A DNA stretch of 64,000 nucleotides. It comes from Aquilaria yunnanensis. Lineage: Eukaryota > Streptophyta > Magnoliopsida > Malvales > Thymelaeaceae. The stretch covers positions 75,773,992-75,837,991 of the forward strand of contig CM077600.1 of NCBI GenBank assembly GCA_039654915.1. Reading direction: 5' to 3'. The translations under genes were made by a program, and so were the position numbers. Under the pieces are notes generated by a model that was not told the DNA's origin, did no database searches, and saw nothing but the letters and a program-made list of their open reading frames with translations. Positions within the stretch are counted from its first letter, which is position 1, and each line of letters opens with the position of its first letter. This document shows, one piece after another, positions 33,205 through 45,488 of the stretch.

Positions 33205-35030
33205 TTTCCAGGAGTTTTTCCCATAGACTTACCCGGACTACCACCCGAGAGGGCGGTGGAATTTGAAATTAGACTGGTACCTAGAGTAGCACCAATATTC
33301 ACTGCCCCATATAGAATGGCAGTGCCTGAAATGGTAGAATTAAAGAAGCAGTTGGATGAACTGGTTGAGAAAGGGTTCATCAGACCTAGTGTGTCCCCTT
33401 GGGGAGCACCTATATTGTTTGTGAAGAAAAAGGATGGAACCCTTAGACTCTGTATTGATTACAGAAAGCTTAATGCTTTGACCATCAAGAATAAGTATCC
33501 TCTCCCAAGAATAGAAGATCTGTTTGACCAGTTGAAAGGAGCAAAGATCTTTTCCAAAATAGACCTGAGGTCTAGATATTTCCAGTTAAGAGTCAGGGAA
33601 GAAGACATACCTAAGACTGCATTCAGGACTAGCTATGGACATTTTGAGTATACAGTAATGCCATTTGGGCTTACTAATGCACCTGCATTCTTTATAGACC
33701 TAATGCAGAGGGTGTTCAAAGCACACCTAGACCACTTTGTGGTTGTGTTCATTGATGATATCTTGGTATATTCCAAGGATGAGGAAACTCATAAAGAACA
33801 CCTGAAAATAATGCTTGGCTTGCTCCAAGAAAATAAGCTTTATGGGAAGCTGAGTAAATGCAAGTTTTGGACAAAGGAAATTGCATTTTTGGGTCACATA
33901 ATCAAAGACCAAGGGTTGGCTGTAGATCCTGAAAAGGTAAGCTCAATCCTGAATTGGAAACAACCTCAGAATGTGAGGGAAGTTAGAAGTTTCCTTGGGT
34001 TGGTTGGCTATTACAGAAGGTCTGTGCCAAAGTTTTGTGTTATAGCAGCACCCATGACCCAACTAACCAGGAAGAACCAGAAATTTAGCTGGGAAACAAA
34101 CTGTGAGGAAAGCTTCCAAGAGCTTAAAGGGAGGCTAACAACAGCCCCTGTACTAGTCCTCCCAGATGCTGAAAAGGAATATGAGGTGTATACTGATGCA
34201 TCTCATATAGGACTAGGTTGTGGCCTGATGTAGGAAAAGCAGGCTATTGCTTTTGGGTCCAGACAACTGAGATCCCATGAACAGAAGTATCCAATGCATG
34301 ATCTAGAATTAGCAGCAGTGGTCTTTGCCCTTAAGCAATGGAGGCATTACCTTCTTGGTAAAAAATTCCAAGTTTTTACAGACCACAAAAGTCTCAAGTA
34401 CTTGTTCACTCAGAAGGATTTAAACATGAGACAAAGAAGGTGGTTAGAGTACTTGAAGGACTTTGACTGTGTAATTGAATACACAACAGGAAAGGCCAAT
34501 GTAGTGGCAAATGCCCTGAGCAGAAGTTACATTGGAGTGCTCAAGGGTGGAGAAGTAGAACAAAAGGCTGAAAGCCTTAGCCTTACTTGTTTAGCAAGTC
34601 AATTGGTAGCCTGGGAAGGTGATCTACTTAATTTACTCACGATTACCCCAGAATGGAAGGAGCTTATTAAAGAAGCTCAGGCTAAAGATGAAAACATGGG
34701 ACTGATATCTGGGCAAAGTAAAGGAGAACTATTCCAAGGGTTTTCCTATAAGCAAGGAATGCTGCACTTCCAGAAAAGGTTGTATGTCCTTGAAAAGAAA
34801 AACCTGAGAATTCAAATTCTGCAAGAAGCACATTCCAGCAAGCTAAGTATACACCCAGGGGCCACTAAAATGTACCATGCCCTCAAGGCTTACTTTTGGT
34901 GGCCATACATGAATAAGGACATAAATGCCCATGTAGCCAAATGTGAGGTGTGTCAGCAAGTGAAAGTTGACACCAGAAACCAGGAGGAAAGCTTCAAAGC
35001 TTACCCATACCTGAGAGTAAATGGGGATCC
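33205..35030 (+). pseudogene. TekB reverse transcriptase, RNase H and integrase zinc finger
   Basis: One frame from 33205 to 35052 with a single TAG (34231). RT includes [30 protein letters not shown] and the catalytic [13 protein letters not shown]. RNase H starts [15 protein letters not shown] and includes [16 protein letters not shown]. The integrase His/Cys region is at about 34829-34962 (HSSKLSIH and KCEVCQQ). Residues needed for RT catalysis are present, though readthrough of the stop would be required for a complete product. Confidence 0.92.
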
Positions 35031-35036
35031 ATATAA

Positions 35037-35859
35037 ATGGATTTTGTGGTAGGAATGCCACTGACAAGAAGAAAGCATAATGCCATTTGGGTCATAGTAG
35101 ACAGGTTGACCAAGGCAGCCCATTTCCTTCCCATGAATCTCACTGATTCCTTGGATAACTTAGCCCCACTTTATGTTAGAGAGATAGTAAGACTGCATGA
35201 GATACCTTATGATATTGTGTCTAATAGGGATCCTAGGTTTGTCTCTAGGTTCTGGAAATCCCTACATCAAGCACTGGGCACTAAGCTCAAGTTCAGTTCT
35301 GCTTACCATCCACAGACAGATGGGTAGACAGAAAGAACTATCCAAACTCTGGAAGACATGCTAAGGTGTTGTGTCATTGATTTTCAGGGTGAATGAGATG
35401 TACATCTTCCACTGGTGGAAATCTCTTATAACAATAGCTATCATTTAGTGATAGGAATGGCTCCGTATGAAGCCATATATGGCAGGAAGTGCATGACTCC
35501 TCATTGCTGGCATAAGCCAGAAGATAAATTGGAGTTGGGGCCAGAAATTATCCAAAACACTACTTAGAAGATTAAGTTGATCCAAGCAAGGATCAAAGCT
35601 GCAAATGATAGGCAGCAATCATATGCCAACCTGAAAAGGAGAAGAGACCTGGAATTCTAAGAAGGAGACTGAGTATGGTGAAAGGTTTCCCTAATGAAAG
35701 GAGTGATAAGATTGGGAAAGAAAGGAAAGCTGGCACCCAGATATAAAGGGCTATTCCAAATATTGGCCAGAGTGGGAAATGTGGCATATCAGCTGGAATT
35801 GCCACCAGAGCTTGGGCACATACATGATGTATTTCATGTGAGCCTACTTAAGAAATATG
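35037..35859 (+). pseudogene. TekB integrase core
   Basis: In a different frame from the upstream part. The core begins [18 protein letters not shown]. The second catalytic aspartate, expected in S-D-R-D, reads SNRDPRF (AAT at 35223-35225), a G to A change that would abolish catalysis. The glutamate is present in TERTIQTLE after a [20 protein letters not shown] and [11 protein letters not shown] follow, and the frame is cut by CopB. Confidence 0.88.
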
Positions 35860-37276
35860 TGTTGGGTTTCGAGAGCCAAACAGCACAGCGGAATTTAACC
35901 GAAACCCTCCACGATCCAAGTGAAACGGGGTAAACCGGGTCTTCGAAAATTTTCATACCTAATTTTCGGTTGAGATCCCTCACTCAATTGTAGACTCGAA
36001 TCACAAAACCTAAATAGTTGACGTGTTCAGGCTCTCTATGGTATCCACACGAGCCTCTCGGGATCACCACGCTTCCACCACATCCCAGCAAATGCGTTTC
36101 TCTTGCGCTCGCAGTGCTAGCTTGCGTCCTCCAAGGAATTGCAAGAGAAGAGTGCGGCTGTCCTTTTTGGGAGGCTAGGGCAAGGACACCTACAAATTTC
36201 TCACTAGAAGTTGTATTTATAGTGAGACTCAACTTCCAGGCCTAATGGGTTTCAAAGCCCTAATCCAATTAGGATTTAATTTCGGGCTTAATAATGGCTC
36301 AACTCTTGCGCCCATTATTAATATGAAATTAAAGTTAAACCATAACCCAAATAATTAGCCCATGCACTCTAATGATCCAAATAGCTCTATATGTGTGACC
36401 CAATAGGCTCTTGCCATGTTGGCACTGATCATAAACCACATTTATGATCATAAGTTATGAGCGGTGTCTAGCAACACATCATTGCTACCCAAGTGACAAG
36501 ATTGTCGATGATTCTACTAAACCTTTATGATCATCACCGATATATGCCATTGTCCCTTTGTCCAAGATATCAAGACTAAGCACGAGACATGGAATGTGTC
36601 ACTCTCGTATAGCCCAATCTTTGGTTTCTTGATTACCGAGTATACTAACTTAAATTGATGACATTGATATCGTATATCAACTCATCCGAGCATGGCCATG
36701 CATTTTCTAAGTCTCACTCTATCAAAAGGCCCGAAGATATCACTCTCGTTACATAGGAAGGACAAATCCCATCTTGATCATACAAATCCCTCCGCATGAT
36801 ATGTGACATATCCAATGACCTCCTTCAAGTTCACTCAGTTACGAGCAACAAAGGAAAGTATCAAAGTATGTGACTCACATGTAGGGAACCTTGATGATCT
36901 TAGGTCGAAGGACTACATATACCATGATCACTATGAGAATCACTTATGACACTCATATAACGATCCATGAAGTGTTCTCGTGGTGGGTCGGTCCAGTACA
37001 CAAGTTCTCTAACTTGTACCCATATGTAGACTACATATCTCATATTAGTCTCCGCATATGCTAGTCATTATGTATTATTGCAACCCGCTCCACAATAATA
37101 CTAGACTAGGGACGTTTAAGAATATCATTATTCTAGGGTTACAATTATGTTTATTACGTTACACATAAACAAAACAACAAACATAATTGCTGGATTAATG
37201 CCTCAATAAAATATCATGACTCAATGTGCAAAAATACAATCATCTCATGATTGGCTTTTTTGGCACAACACTAACA
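35860..37276 (-). repeat. CopB 3' LTR
   Basis: 1417 bp, TGTTGGGTTTCG to ACTAACA as read on the + strand. Complete, with the near-palindrome around 36428-36454 that the other CopB LTR lacks. Confidence 0.95.
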
Positions 37277-37893
37277 ATCACCCATTTGCACTAAAAGCCA
37301 ATCATCCATATATCTAATACCGATGGACCTAGAATGGCTATCATGTTTTTGCTGCGTAAGGGGCTTTGTCAGCGGATCAGCAATGTTGCTATCTGTCGAA
37401 GTCCTGCATATCCTTACATCACCCCTCTCGATGATCTTCCTGATGAGATGATAGCGTTGAAGTATGTGTTTGGATCGCTGGTGAGATCGAGGTTCCTTAG
37501 CCTGTACGATTGCTCCATTGTTGTCACAATAGAGCTCTATCGGGTCGGTAATGCTTGGAACCACTCCAAGTTCAGTGATGAACTTCTTGATCTAAACTGC
37601 CTCTTTCGCGGCATCAGAGGCGGCAATGTACTCAGATTCTGTTGTAGAGTCAGCTACTGTCTCTTGCTTTGAACTCTTCCAGCTAACAGCACCACCACCA
37701 ATACAAAACACATAACCAGATTGAGATCTAAAATTATCCTTATCTGATTGGAAGCTTGCATCGGTGTAACCCCTTACAACAAGCTCATCTTCACCTCCAA
37801 AGACCAAGAATGCATCCTTAGTCCTTCGTAAGTACTTAAGGATGTTCTTAACAGCTGTCCAGTGACTCTCACCGGGGTTCGATTGGTACCTAC
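37277..37893 (-). pseudogene. CopB RNase H
   Basis: Minus strand: YQSNPGESHWTAVKNILKYL, GGEDELVVRGYTDASF, KQETVADSTTESEYIAASDA, then after one TAG near 37590 IELYCDNNGAIVQAKEPRSH and ANIADPLTKPL-type end. The TGG to TAG change (W before IKKF) is the only stop. The Tat solo LTR cuts it from RT. Confidence 0.9.
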
Positions 37894-38956
37894 TGATAGC
37901 CGAAGTGCTATCACCCTGGTCAACCACCGACCACGGAAAAGGATTCCGGAGTGAAGGAAGTCATACACTTGAGGCACTCGACCTCGGTAGCTCGCCAATT
38001 CCAACTTCAGAAGCCAGCGTAGCACCTCCTTCGGAACCCCGGCCAAACCACCTTCGGGGAAAAGGACCAACCACCCTCTGCGAGAAAAAGTCCCCTGAAG
38101 ACGAATAGACCAAAGTTCTAACCGGACTCCGGAAAAGGGGTCTTCACGCCAAAGTGAGACATCAACCAAAGGGACCTCGGTTGTATGGCAAGAGCCATTA
38201 AGAAGTCTCTGACACTCCACTTACACAAGTCACCAACACGCCACCTCCAGGCACGACCTGGCACAACGTCACTGTCCAACGTCCTGTCACATAAGGCTAC
38301 ACCTACTCCGGCTCGTAACCCGAAGAGCCTGTAGATGGCTAGGGGCCTCCACGCTTAGAAGTACGAACACTATCCAAACCATACACGTGCCGCACACGTG
38401 TCATCATCTGAAGGGGTCACCCTTTTCCTTTTATACAAGGAAAGTCATCACAGGGAAGGGGGTTCTTCCAAAGGGTTCTTCTGGTGGGAGGAGTTTTTCC
38501 GATTGAGAGAGAACTTCTTCCAACTGGAGAAAGGGTCTTCCAACTGGAGGACCAAAAGGGCAGGAGGACGCTCTCCACTCTACGCCTGAATACTCTCCCT
38601 TCAGCCCTCAGAAAGACGCGCCAGGCAAGCGTTTCTAGTACTTATTACTGCGCCCCTCTCGCTTTATCAAAGCACTGACTTGGGCGTCGGAGGTTCCCCC
38701 CTGGAAATCCACCCCGGGGGCCTCCTAACCCCTGTTTTCTGAGTGTTTCAGCCAGGTCTCCCTGAAGGATCTCTGCTCCGGGTTTTCTCCCGTGCCGGGA
38801 GCCTTTCCCGTCCTCACCAGCCACGGTATCAAAAGCTGCCAGCTGTCACTTCAGGTAACCCTCTCAGGGTACCTTTGTGTCCTTCCAGGAGTCCCTACTA
38901 CCAACACCGTTGCACAACAGTAAAGATGCTGGCTCCGCCTAACCAGACTCGCATCA
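37894..38956 (+). mobile_element. Tat-lineage solo LTR (1063 bp) in CopB pol
   Basis: TGATAGCCGAAGTGC to CGCATCA, with flanks cctac (37889-37893) and cttac (38957-38961), 4 of 5 matching. Two G-boxes (38384-38389, 38395-38400) sit before a TATA-like TTTATACA (about 38430). It has the family block ACTTGGGCGTCGGAGG near 38675. Longer than the Tat1 and Tat2 LTRs, so a different subfamily. Confidence 0.9.
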
Positions 38957-39916
38957 CTTACTCATCATGCTCAAAGCATATGAGACATCGGGACGAGTAC
39001 ATATCATGGCATACATGATAGATCCAATTACTGAGGCATATGGAATCTTACTCATGCGCTCTCTCTCCTCGGTTGTACTCGGACACTGAGATCTATAAAG
39101 AGTGATACCATGTGACACGGGCAAGAATCCTTTCTTGGAATCTTGCATGCTAAACCACTTTAGCACCTTGTCAATATATGTACTTTGACTTAGGCCAAGA
39201 AGCTTTCTAGATCTATCTCTATAGATCCTGATGCCTGACACATAGGCTGCTTCACCCAAGTCCTTCATAGAGAAACATTTCCCTAGCCAAGTCTTCACAG
39301 ACTGTAGCTCAGGAATGTCATTCCTGATGAGTAGTATGTCATCTACATACAACACTAAGAAAACAATAACGCTCCCACTAACCTTCTTGTAGACACAAGG
39401 TTCATCTTCATTTTTGATAAAACCAAACTCTTTGATTGCATCATCAAAATGAAGATTCCAACTTCGAGAAGCTTGCTTCAGTCCATAAATGGACCTTCGC
39501 AACTTGCACACTTTATTGGCATTCTCAGGAGTGACAAAACCCTCAAGTTGTGTCATGTACACATCCTCAAGTAGCATTCCATTTAGGAATTCAGTTTTGA
39601 AATCCATTTGCCATATCTCATAATCATAGTGTGCAGTAATAGCAAACAAAATTTGGATGGATTTAAGCATAGCAACTGGTGAAAAAGTTTCATCATAGTC
39701 AATACCATGAATTTGCTTGAAACCTTTTGCAACCACTCGTCCCTTAAAGGTAATCACATTACCATCCATGTCAGTTTTCTTCTTGAAAACCCATTTGCAC
39801 CCTATGGGTTTTGCCCCTTCAAGTGGGTCAACCAAAGTCCATACTTGGTTTTCATGCATGGATTCCATCTCCGATTTCATGGCCACTAGCCACTTCTTAG
39901 AGTCAGGCCCCGACAT
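38957..39916 (-). CDS. CopB reverse transcriptase (320-codon open frame)
   Basis: Minus strand from MSGPDSKKWLVAMKSEMESM. RT landmarks are GCKWVFKKKTDMDG, VVAKGFKQIHGIDYDETFSP, QMDFKTEFLNGMLLEDVYM, RSIYGLKQASRSW and the catalytic LYVDDILLI. Open throughout until the Tat solo LTR at 38956. Catalytic residues are intact. The frame is not continuous with integrase upstream. Confidence 0.92.
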
Positions 39917-39929
39917 AGCTTGTTGGTAG

Positions 39930-40797
39930 GTTGTGGGTCATCCTGATCCATGAGCATCACATCACCGGTGTGAGTCATGAGAAATCCATATCTCTTGGGC
40001 TCACGCCGAATCCTACCAGACCTACGTGGGCTCTGTGCTACAGGAACATACTCTTGAACAACATCTTACGGTGTCTGTTCAGGTTCCATTTCAGGTTCGA
40101 TGTCTCCTTGTTGTTCTTGAACTTCTTCAAGTTCTACTTTCCTCCCACTAGTTCCTTTAGAGATAAACTCTTTCCCCAAAAAGACACCAGTTCGAGCAAC
40201 AAACACTTTTTTCTCAGAAGGATTGTAGAAATAGTAACCCTTTGTTTCTTTGGGATACCCAACAAAAAGACATTTTTGAGATTTGGGCCCTAGTTTATCA
40301 AAGGATTGACATTTCACATAAGCGTCACAGCCCCAAATCTTCATAAAAGACAAATTGGGATGCCTCCCACTCCATATCTCATATGGTGTCTTTTGAACCG
40401 ATTTAGATGGAACTCAGTTTAGTGTAAAAGTGGCTGTCTCTAGAGTATGTCCCCAAAAGGAGTTTGGAAGGTCAGCTTGACTCATCATAGAGCGAACCAT
40501 GTCTAACAGAGTTCGATTTCTCCTTTCAGATACACCATTCCATTGAGGTGTACCTGGTGGAGTGAGTTGTGATACTATACCACACTCCTTCAGATAGTCA
40601 AGGAATTCTTGATCCAAGTACTCTACACCTTGATCTGATTGAAGCACTTTAATACTCTTCCCGAGTTGATTCTCTACTTCATTCTTGAATTCTTTGAACT
40701 TTTCAAAGGATTCTGACTTGTGTCTCATGAGATACACATAGCCATATCTGCTGATGTCATCAGTGAAAGTAATGAAGTATTGGAAACCTCCTCTAGC
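39930..40797 (-). pseudogene. CopB integrase core and C-terminal region
   Basis: Minus strand: RYGYVYLMRHKSESFEKFKE, QSDQGVEYLDQEF, the conserved TPPGTPQWNGVSERRNRTLL with the catalytic glutamate, then FVGYPKETKGYYFYNP. Stops at 40798, near 40412 and near 40063 (CAA to TAA against CopA). The first catalytic aspartate lies just after the first stop. Confidence 0.88.
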
Positions 40798-42306
40798 TTA
40801 TGTAGACATAGGGCCACATACATCACTATGTATGAGTCCTAGTAAGTCATTACCCCTTGCACTTTGCCCTGTGAATGGGGCTTTGGTCATCTTTCCCAAC
40901 AAACATGACTCACATGTCTCATATGATTCAAAATCAAATGAGTCCAAGAGTCCATCCTTATGGAGCTTGGATATGCGGGTCTCATTTATATGGCCCAAGC
41001 GACAGTGCCAGAGATAGGTCGGGTTCGAATCATTTAATCTGACCTTCTTAGTATTCACATTATAGATTGGATCTTTGAGGTCTAGAACATACAAACCATT
41101 GCTAAGTTGAGCACTACCATAAAAGATTTCATTCAAATAAATAGAACAACATTTGTCCTTTATTATAAATGAAAAACCTTTCTTGTCCAAACAAGAAACA
41201 GAAATCAAATTTCTACTAATAGTAGGCACAAAGTAGCAGTTGTCTAATTCTAAAACTAATCCACTAGGTAAAGTGAGAACATAAGTCCCTACGGCTAAGG
41301 CAGCAACCCTTGATCCATTTCCAACACGTAGGTCCACTTCACCTCGGGCCAATCTTCTACTTCTACTTAGATCCTGCACATTTGCACAAATGTGAGATCC
41401 ACATCCAGTATCCAATACCCAAGATGAGCAAGTAGGAAAGTTAGCCTCTATAACAAGAATACCTGAAGTGGAAGTCTTACTTCTGTTTTCCTTAGCAAGT
41501 TCTTCAAGATAGAGCTTGCAGTTGCGCTTCCAATGTCCAGGTTGCTTACAATGGAAGCACTCCCCTTCCTTTGCCACACCACTCTTTGGTTTCAGTGCAG
41601 CTGAAGAAGAACTAGCATTGGACTTTCCATTAGCTTTATCCTTCTTCTTGTTGGCTTTTCCCTTTCCCTTGCCCTTTTGAACCATCAAAATGGGCTTAGC
41701 CTTCTTAAGATTTTGCTCAGCAGTTCTTAACATATTGAGCAATTCAAGGAGGGACTTGTCTAGGTCGTTCATGTTATAGTTCATGACGAACTGACTGTAG
41801 CTTTTAGGCAACGATTGCAAGACTACATCAATAGCCAACTCTTTCTGAAGAGCAAATCCCAAATTCTCAAGATTCTCATTGTACCCAATCACCTTGAGCA
41901 CATGAGGACCCATGGAACTTCCCTCAGACATCTTGCACTGAAACAATGCATTAGAGGTCTCAAACCTCTCATGCCTAGCTTGCTCTTCGAAAAGCATTTT
42001 GAGATGTTCGATCATATCGAACGCCCCCATGTTCTCATGTTGCTTCTGAAGCTCAGATTCCATGGTAATAAGCATGAGGCATGCAACATCCAAAGCATCA
42101 TCAGAATGCCTCTTGTGAGCATCCGTTTCAGCTCTTGGAGCAGTGGCAGCAGGCTCATTCGGAATAGGCTGCTCTAGGACATAGGCCTTTCTCTCTTGCT
42201 TGAGGACTATCCTCAAGTTTCGATACCATTTGAGAAAGTTGGTCCAATTCAGTTTTTCCTTCTCAAGGATCGATCGCAATGAAAGTGTCGATGTGTTTTG
42301 TGCCAT
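40798..42306 (-). CDS. CopB gag-protease frame (502 codons)
   Basis: Open from ATG 42306 (MAQNTSTLSLRSILEKEKLN) on the minus strand. The N-terminal gag domain (UBN2 type) is followed by a Lys/Gly/Ser linker, a CCHC knuckle (CFHCKQPGHWKRNC) and the protease active site WVLDTGCGSHIC. After this come the pre-integrase domain with the zinc-binding HCRLGHI...CESCLLG, and HSDVCGP, which carries the first integrase aspartate. It ends at a stop that replaces a His codon of CopA. Gag and protease could still be made if transcribed. Confidence 0.93.
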   Translation of the reverse strand: MAQNTSTLSLRSILEKEKLNWTNFLKWYRNLRIVLKQERKAYVLEQPIPNEPAATAPRAETDAHKRHSDDALDVACLMLITMESELQKQHENMGAFDMIEHLKMLFEEQARHERFETSNALFQCKMSEGSSMGPHVLKVIGYNENLENLGFALQKELAIDVVLQSLPKSYSQFVMNYNMNDLDKSLLELLNMLRTAEQNLKKAKPILMVQKGKGKGKANKKKDKANGKSNASSSSAALKPKSGVAKEGECFHCKQPGHWKRNCKLYLEELAKENRSKTSTSGILVIEANFPTCSSWVLDTGCGSHICANVQDLSRSRRLARGEVDLRVGNGSRVAALAVGTYVLTLPSGLVLELDNCYFVPTISRNLISVSCLDKKGFSFIIKDKCCSIYLNEIFYGSAQLSNGLYVLDLKDPIYNVNTKKVRLNDSNPTYLWHCRLGHINETRISKLHKDGLLDSFDFESYETCESCLLGKMTKAPFTGQSARGNDLLGLIHSDVCGPMST

Positions 42307-43836
42307 GGTTATCTACAATAGTAAATATGCAGTGTAAGAGTCATGTATTTTAATTCATTTAATAAGGACTTTTATTAAACGATACTCCCACTATTTTCCT
42401 CAAAACAATAACCCTCGATATTATTTCCGAACACCTCGGCGGTAAGGTATTCTAATGGGCCAAGATCCATATTTGACCACAACCTGAGTCAGCTTTGGCT
42501 TTTCTCTCAAGTTATAGCTATTTAGGTAGGCAACTCCTTGCCAATTACATCCCATGCAACTCTTGGATAGTTGGGTGAACAACACTTGTCCAAGCTCATC
42601 TCATGAGCTCAAGCCCAACTCTTTGCCTCTAAGTCCCTAATCCTATTAGGATGACTTAGTTAAGTCTAACCCAAAGTTAGCAGTTTGGATATCACTATTA
42701 TCCCATCGCGCCTTACCAAGATGAACATAAGTGCTTTGCTTTGGCAAACCAACCTAATGTTGATCAAAGTCTTGATGAGTGCCAACATTTGGAATGCATC
42801 ACATTTAATGACTTAATATTTGTTTGAGGGATTTTTTCTTTTGATCTCACCAATTTGTTATCTCTGGTTGTTTTATACATGCATCACATACAAATATAAA
42901 ACATGCATCTCATGCTTACAAGAAATAAACGTGACATGGTTATAGCCCAAACTACGCGATATTCTCAAGCCAATGAGAATATCATAAAAGCCTAAGAAAA
43001 GAAAAGAGTCTTCACAAGCTCCTTCTCTTCCTTTCTTGGCTGCCCTTTTGTTGTCACCTTCTTGGACATATCTCCTTGCATGATCTTTGGACATACCACC
43101 TTGGATGAGCCCATAATGCACCATTACATCAATAATAGAAACCTTGAGTTACATTCGAGGGGAGTAAGGTGAGAAGAGAATGTACAATGAGAGTGATAAG
43201 AAAAGGCACGACTCGCATGCCGTATTTACAAGTACAACCAATCAAGGGCTATAACCATGCACCATGCTTCAAACACCAATCAGCATATCATGTCAAATCT
43301 CATTCAACAAAGATGCATGCCAATTTTCACGCATTGATTAACCAGTTTTTATTTATGTGGCACCTCGCATATAGCGATCCTGCTGGTCGGTCAGTGAGTG
43401 GTGGTTCCGTTGACCGGTCAGCGGACGGGATCAAGGGGAGGCGCCCTTGCGGGGGGTAGCGCCCCCCGGCGCAAAAAATTGTCTTACAATTTCTTAGCCC
43501 GAAATCTTCTATTTCAAGCAAGTAGGCACCCAAGACTCCTCCATTCGAGCCACCAAAAATACCTTACTTTCGGTGCCTGAACAGGTTGAATCCGAACAAA
43601 GCTAGGGTTTTTGCAACTATTGCAAGAATCCTAATCCATATAGCTATCTCATACCTATCAATTTTCGGGTTAATCTCATTAACCAATTTGTGTCATTTCG
43701 TCATATATCTCATATGTTCATTACGAATTTCAGTTTCATGCATCATGAATCAATCTAATTAATCATGGCCGAAAAGCAACCGAACACATAGCATCATGCG
43801 ATTCAACATCAATCCCGATTTAGGGTTTCACCAGTA
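42307..43836 (-). other. CopB untranslated leader
   Basis: 1.5 kb between primer site and gag with no convincing gene. It aligns with the CopA leader (27940-28231 plus 48196-49388). A GC-rich block near 43380-43480 has many short inverted repeats around GACCGGTCAGC and GGGGGGTAGCGCCCCCCGGC and may fold in RNA. Confidence 0.7.
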
Positions 43837-43848
43837 GCTCTGATACCA
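43837..43848 (-). other. CopB primer binding site
   Basis: On the minus strand TGGTATCAGAGC, the exact plant initiator-methionine-tRNA site, one base after the LTR end. It sets the orientation of the element. Confidence 0.93.
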
Positions 43849-43849
43849 C

Positions 43850-45217
43850 TGTTTGGTTTCGAGAGCCAAACAGCGCAGCGGAATTTAACCGAAACCCTCC
43901 AGGATCAAAGTGAAACGGGGTAAACCGGGTGTTCAAAAATTTTCATACCTAATTTTCGGTTGAGATCCCTCACTCAATTGTAGAGTCGAATCACAAAACC
44001 TAAACAGTTGACGTGTTCAGGCTCTCTATGGTATCCACACGAGCCTCTCGGGATCACCACACTTCCACCACGTCCCGGCAGATGCGTTTCTCTTGCGCTC
44101 GCAGTGCTAGCTTGCGTCCTCCAAGGAATTACAAGAGAACAGTGCGGCTGTCCTTTTCGGAGGCTAGGGCAAGGAGACCTGTGAATTTCTCACTAGAAGT
44201 TGTATTTATAGTGAGACTCAACTTCCAGGCCTAATGGGTTTCAAAGCCCTAATCCAATTAGGATTTAATTTCGGGCTTAATAATGGCTCAACTCTTGGGC
44301 CCATTATTAATATGAAATTAAAGTGAAACCATAACCCAAATAATTAGCCCATGCACTCTAATGATCGAAATAGCTCTATATGTGCGACCTAATAGGCTCT
44401 TGCCATGAGTAATGAGCGGTGTCTAGCAACACATCATTGCTACCCAAGTGACAAGATTGTCGATGATTCGACTAAACCTTTATGATCATCACCGATATAT
44501 GCCATTGTCCCTTTGTCCAAGATATCAAGACTAAGCACGAGACATGGAATGTGTCACTCTCGTATAGCCCAATCTTTGGTTTCTTGATTACCGAGTAGAC
44601 TAACTTAAACTGATGACATTGATATCGTATATCAACTCATCCGAGCATGGCCATGCATTTTCTAAGTCTCACTCTATCAAAAGGCCCGAAGATATCATTC
44701 CCGTTACATAGGAGGAACAAAACCCATCTTGATCATACAAATCCCTCCGCATGATATGTGACATACCCAATGACCTCCTTCAAGTTCACTCAGTTACGAG
44801 CAACAAAGGAAAGTATCAAAGTATGTGAACCTTGATGATCTTAGGTCGAAGGACTACATATACCATGATCACTATGAGAATCACTTATGACACTCATATA
44901 ACGATCCATGAAGTGTTCTCATGGTGGGTCTGTCCAGTACACAAGTTCTCCAACTTGTACCCATATGTAGACTACATATCTCATATTAGTCTCCACATAT
45001 GCTAGTCATTATGTATTATTGCAACCCGCTCCACAATAATCCTAGACTAGGGACGTTTAAGAATATCATTATTTTAGGGTTACAATTATGTTTATTACGT
45101 TACGTAGAAACAAAACAACAAACATAATTGCTAGATTAATGCCTCAATAAAATATCATGACTCAATGTGCAAAAATACAATCATCTCATGATTGGCTTTT
45201 TGGGCCCAACACTAACA
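43850..45217 (-). repeat. CopB 5' LTR with two small deletions
   Basis: 1368 bp. Compared with the 3' LTR it lacks about 38 bp at 44408, removing the near-palindrome entirely, and about 14 bp near 44828. Otherwise closely similar. Confidence 0.94.
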
Positions 45218-45222
45218 ATATG

Positions 45223-45475
45223 TTCCAAGCCCTAATTAGATAGAGATGCCTACTAGTGTGCCTGTGGCACCAAACCTCTCTTATGAGGAAGAACCAACTC
45301 AAGTCCTGGCCAGAGATACTAGGAAATTGAGAAGCAGATGGATCTCTATGATCAAAGTCCAGTGGAGTAACCACACTCCTGAAGAGGCAACCTGGGAAGT
45401 TGAACAGGAAATTGCCTAGAAGTACCCTCAATTGTATGCTAGTCTGGTAAGGATTTTGGAGGACCAAATTCTTTA
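45223..45475 (+). pseudogene. TekB chromodomain-like C-terminus
   Basis: Resumes the frame cut by CopB: NLSYEEEPTQVLARDTRKLR, RSRWISMIKVQWSNHTPEE, ATWEVEQEIA. One TAG in the segment near 45418 and one near 45239. It is followed by the polypurine tract GAAGGAGGGAT and the 3' LTR. Confidence 0.87.
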
Positions 45476-45488
45476 ATGAAGGAGGGAT

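Larger units (their letters stand above)
35860..45217 (-). mobile_element. CopB: Ty1/copia element (probably Angela lineage), minus strand
   Basis: LTRs at 35860-37276 (3' on the coding strand) and 43850-45217 (5'). Target duplication atatg is perfect (35855-35859, 45218-45222). On the minus strand the order is primer site, 1.5-kb leader, gag-protease, integrase, RT, RNase H. It is the best-preserved element here: gag-protease is a single 502-codon frame. It is broken by a few stops, a frame change near 39920 and a Tat solo LTR between RT and RNase H. Confidence 0.95.

Noticed and set aside
37592..37927. 111-codon minus-strand frame beginning MVDQGDSTSAIS
   Set aside because: The first dozen codons come from the Tat solo LTR; only the part after the junction at 37893 is genuine copia RNase H.
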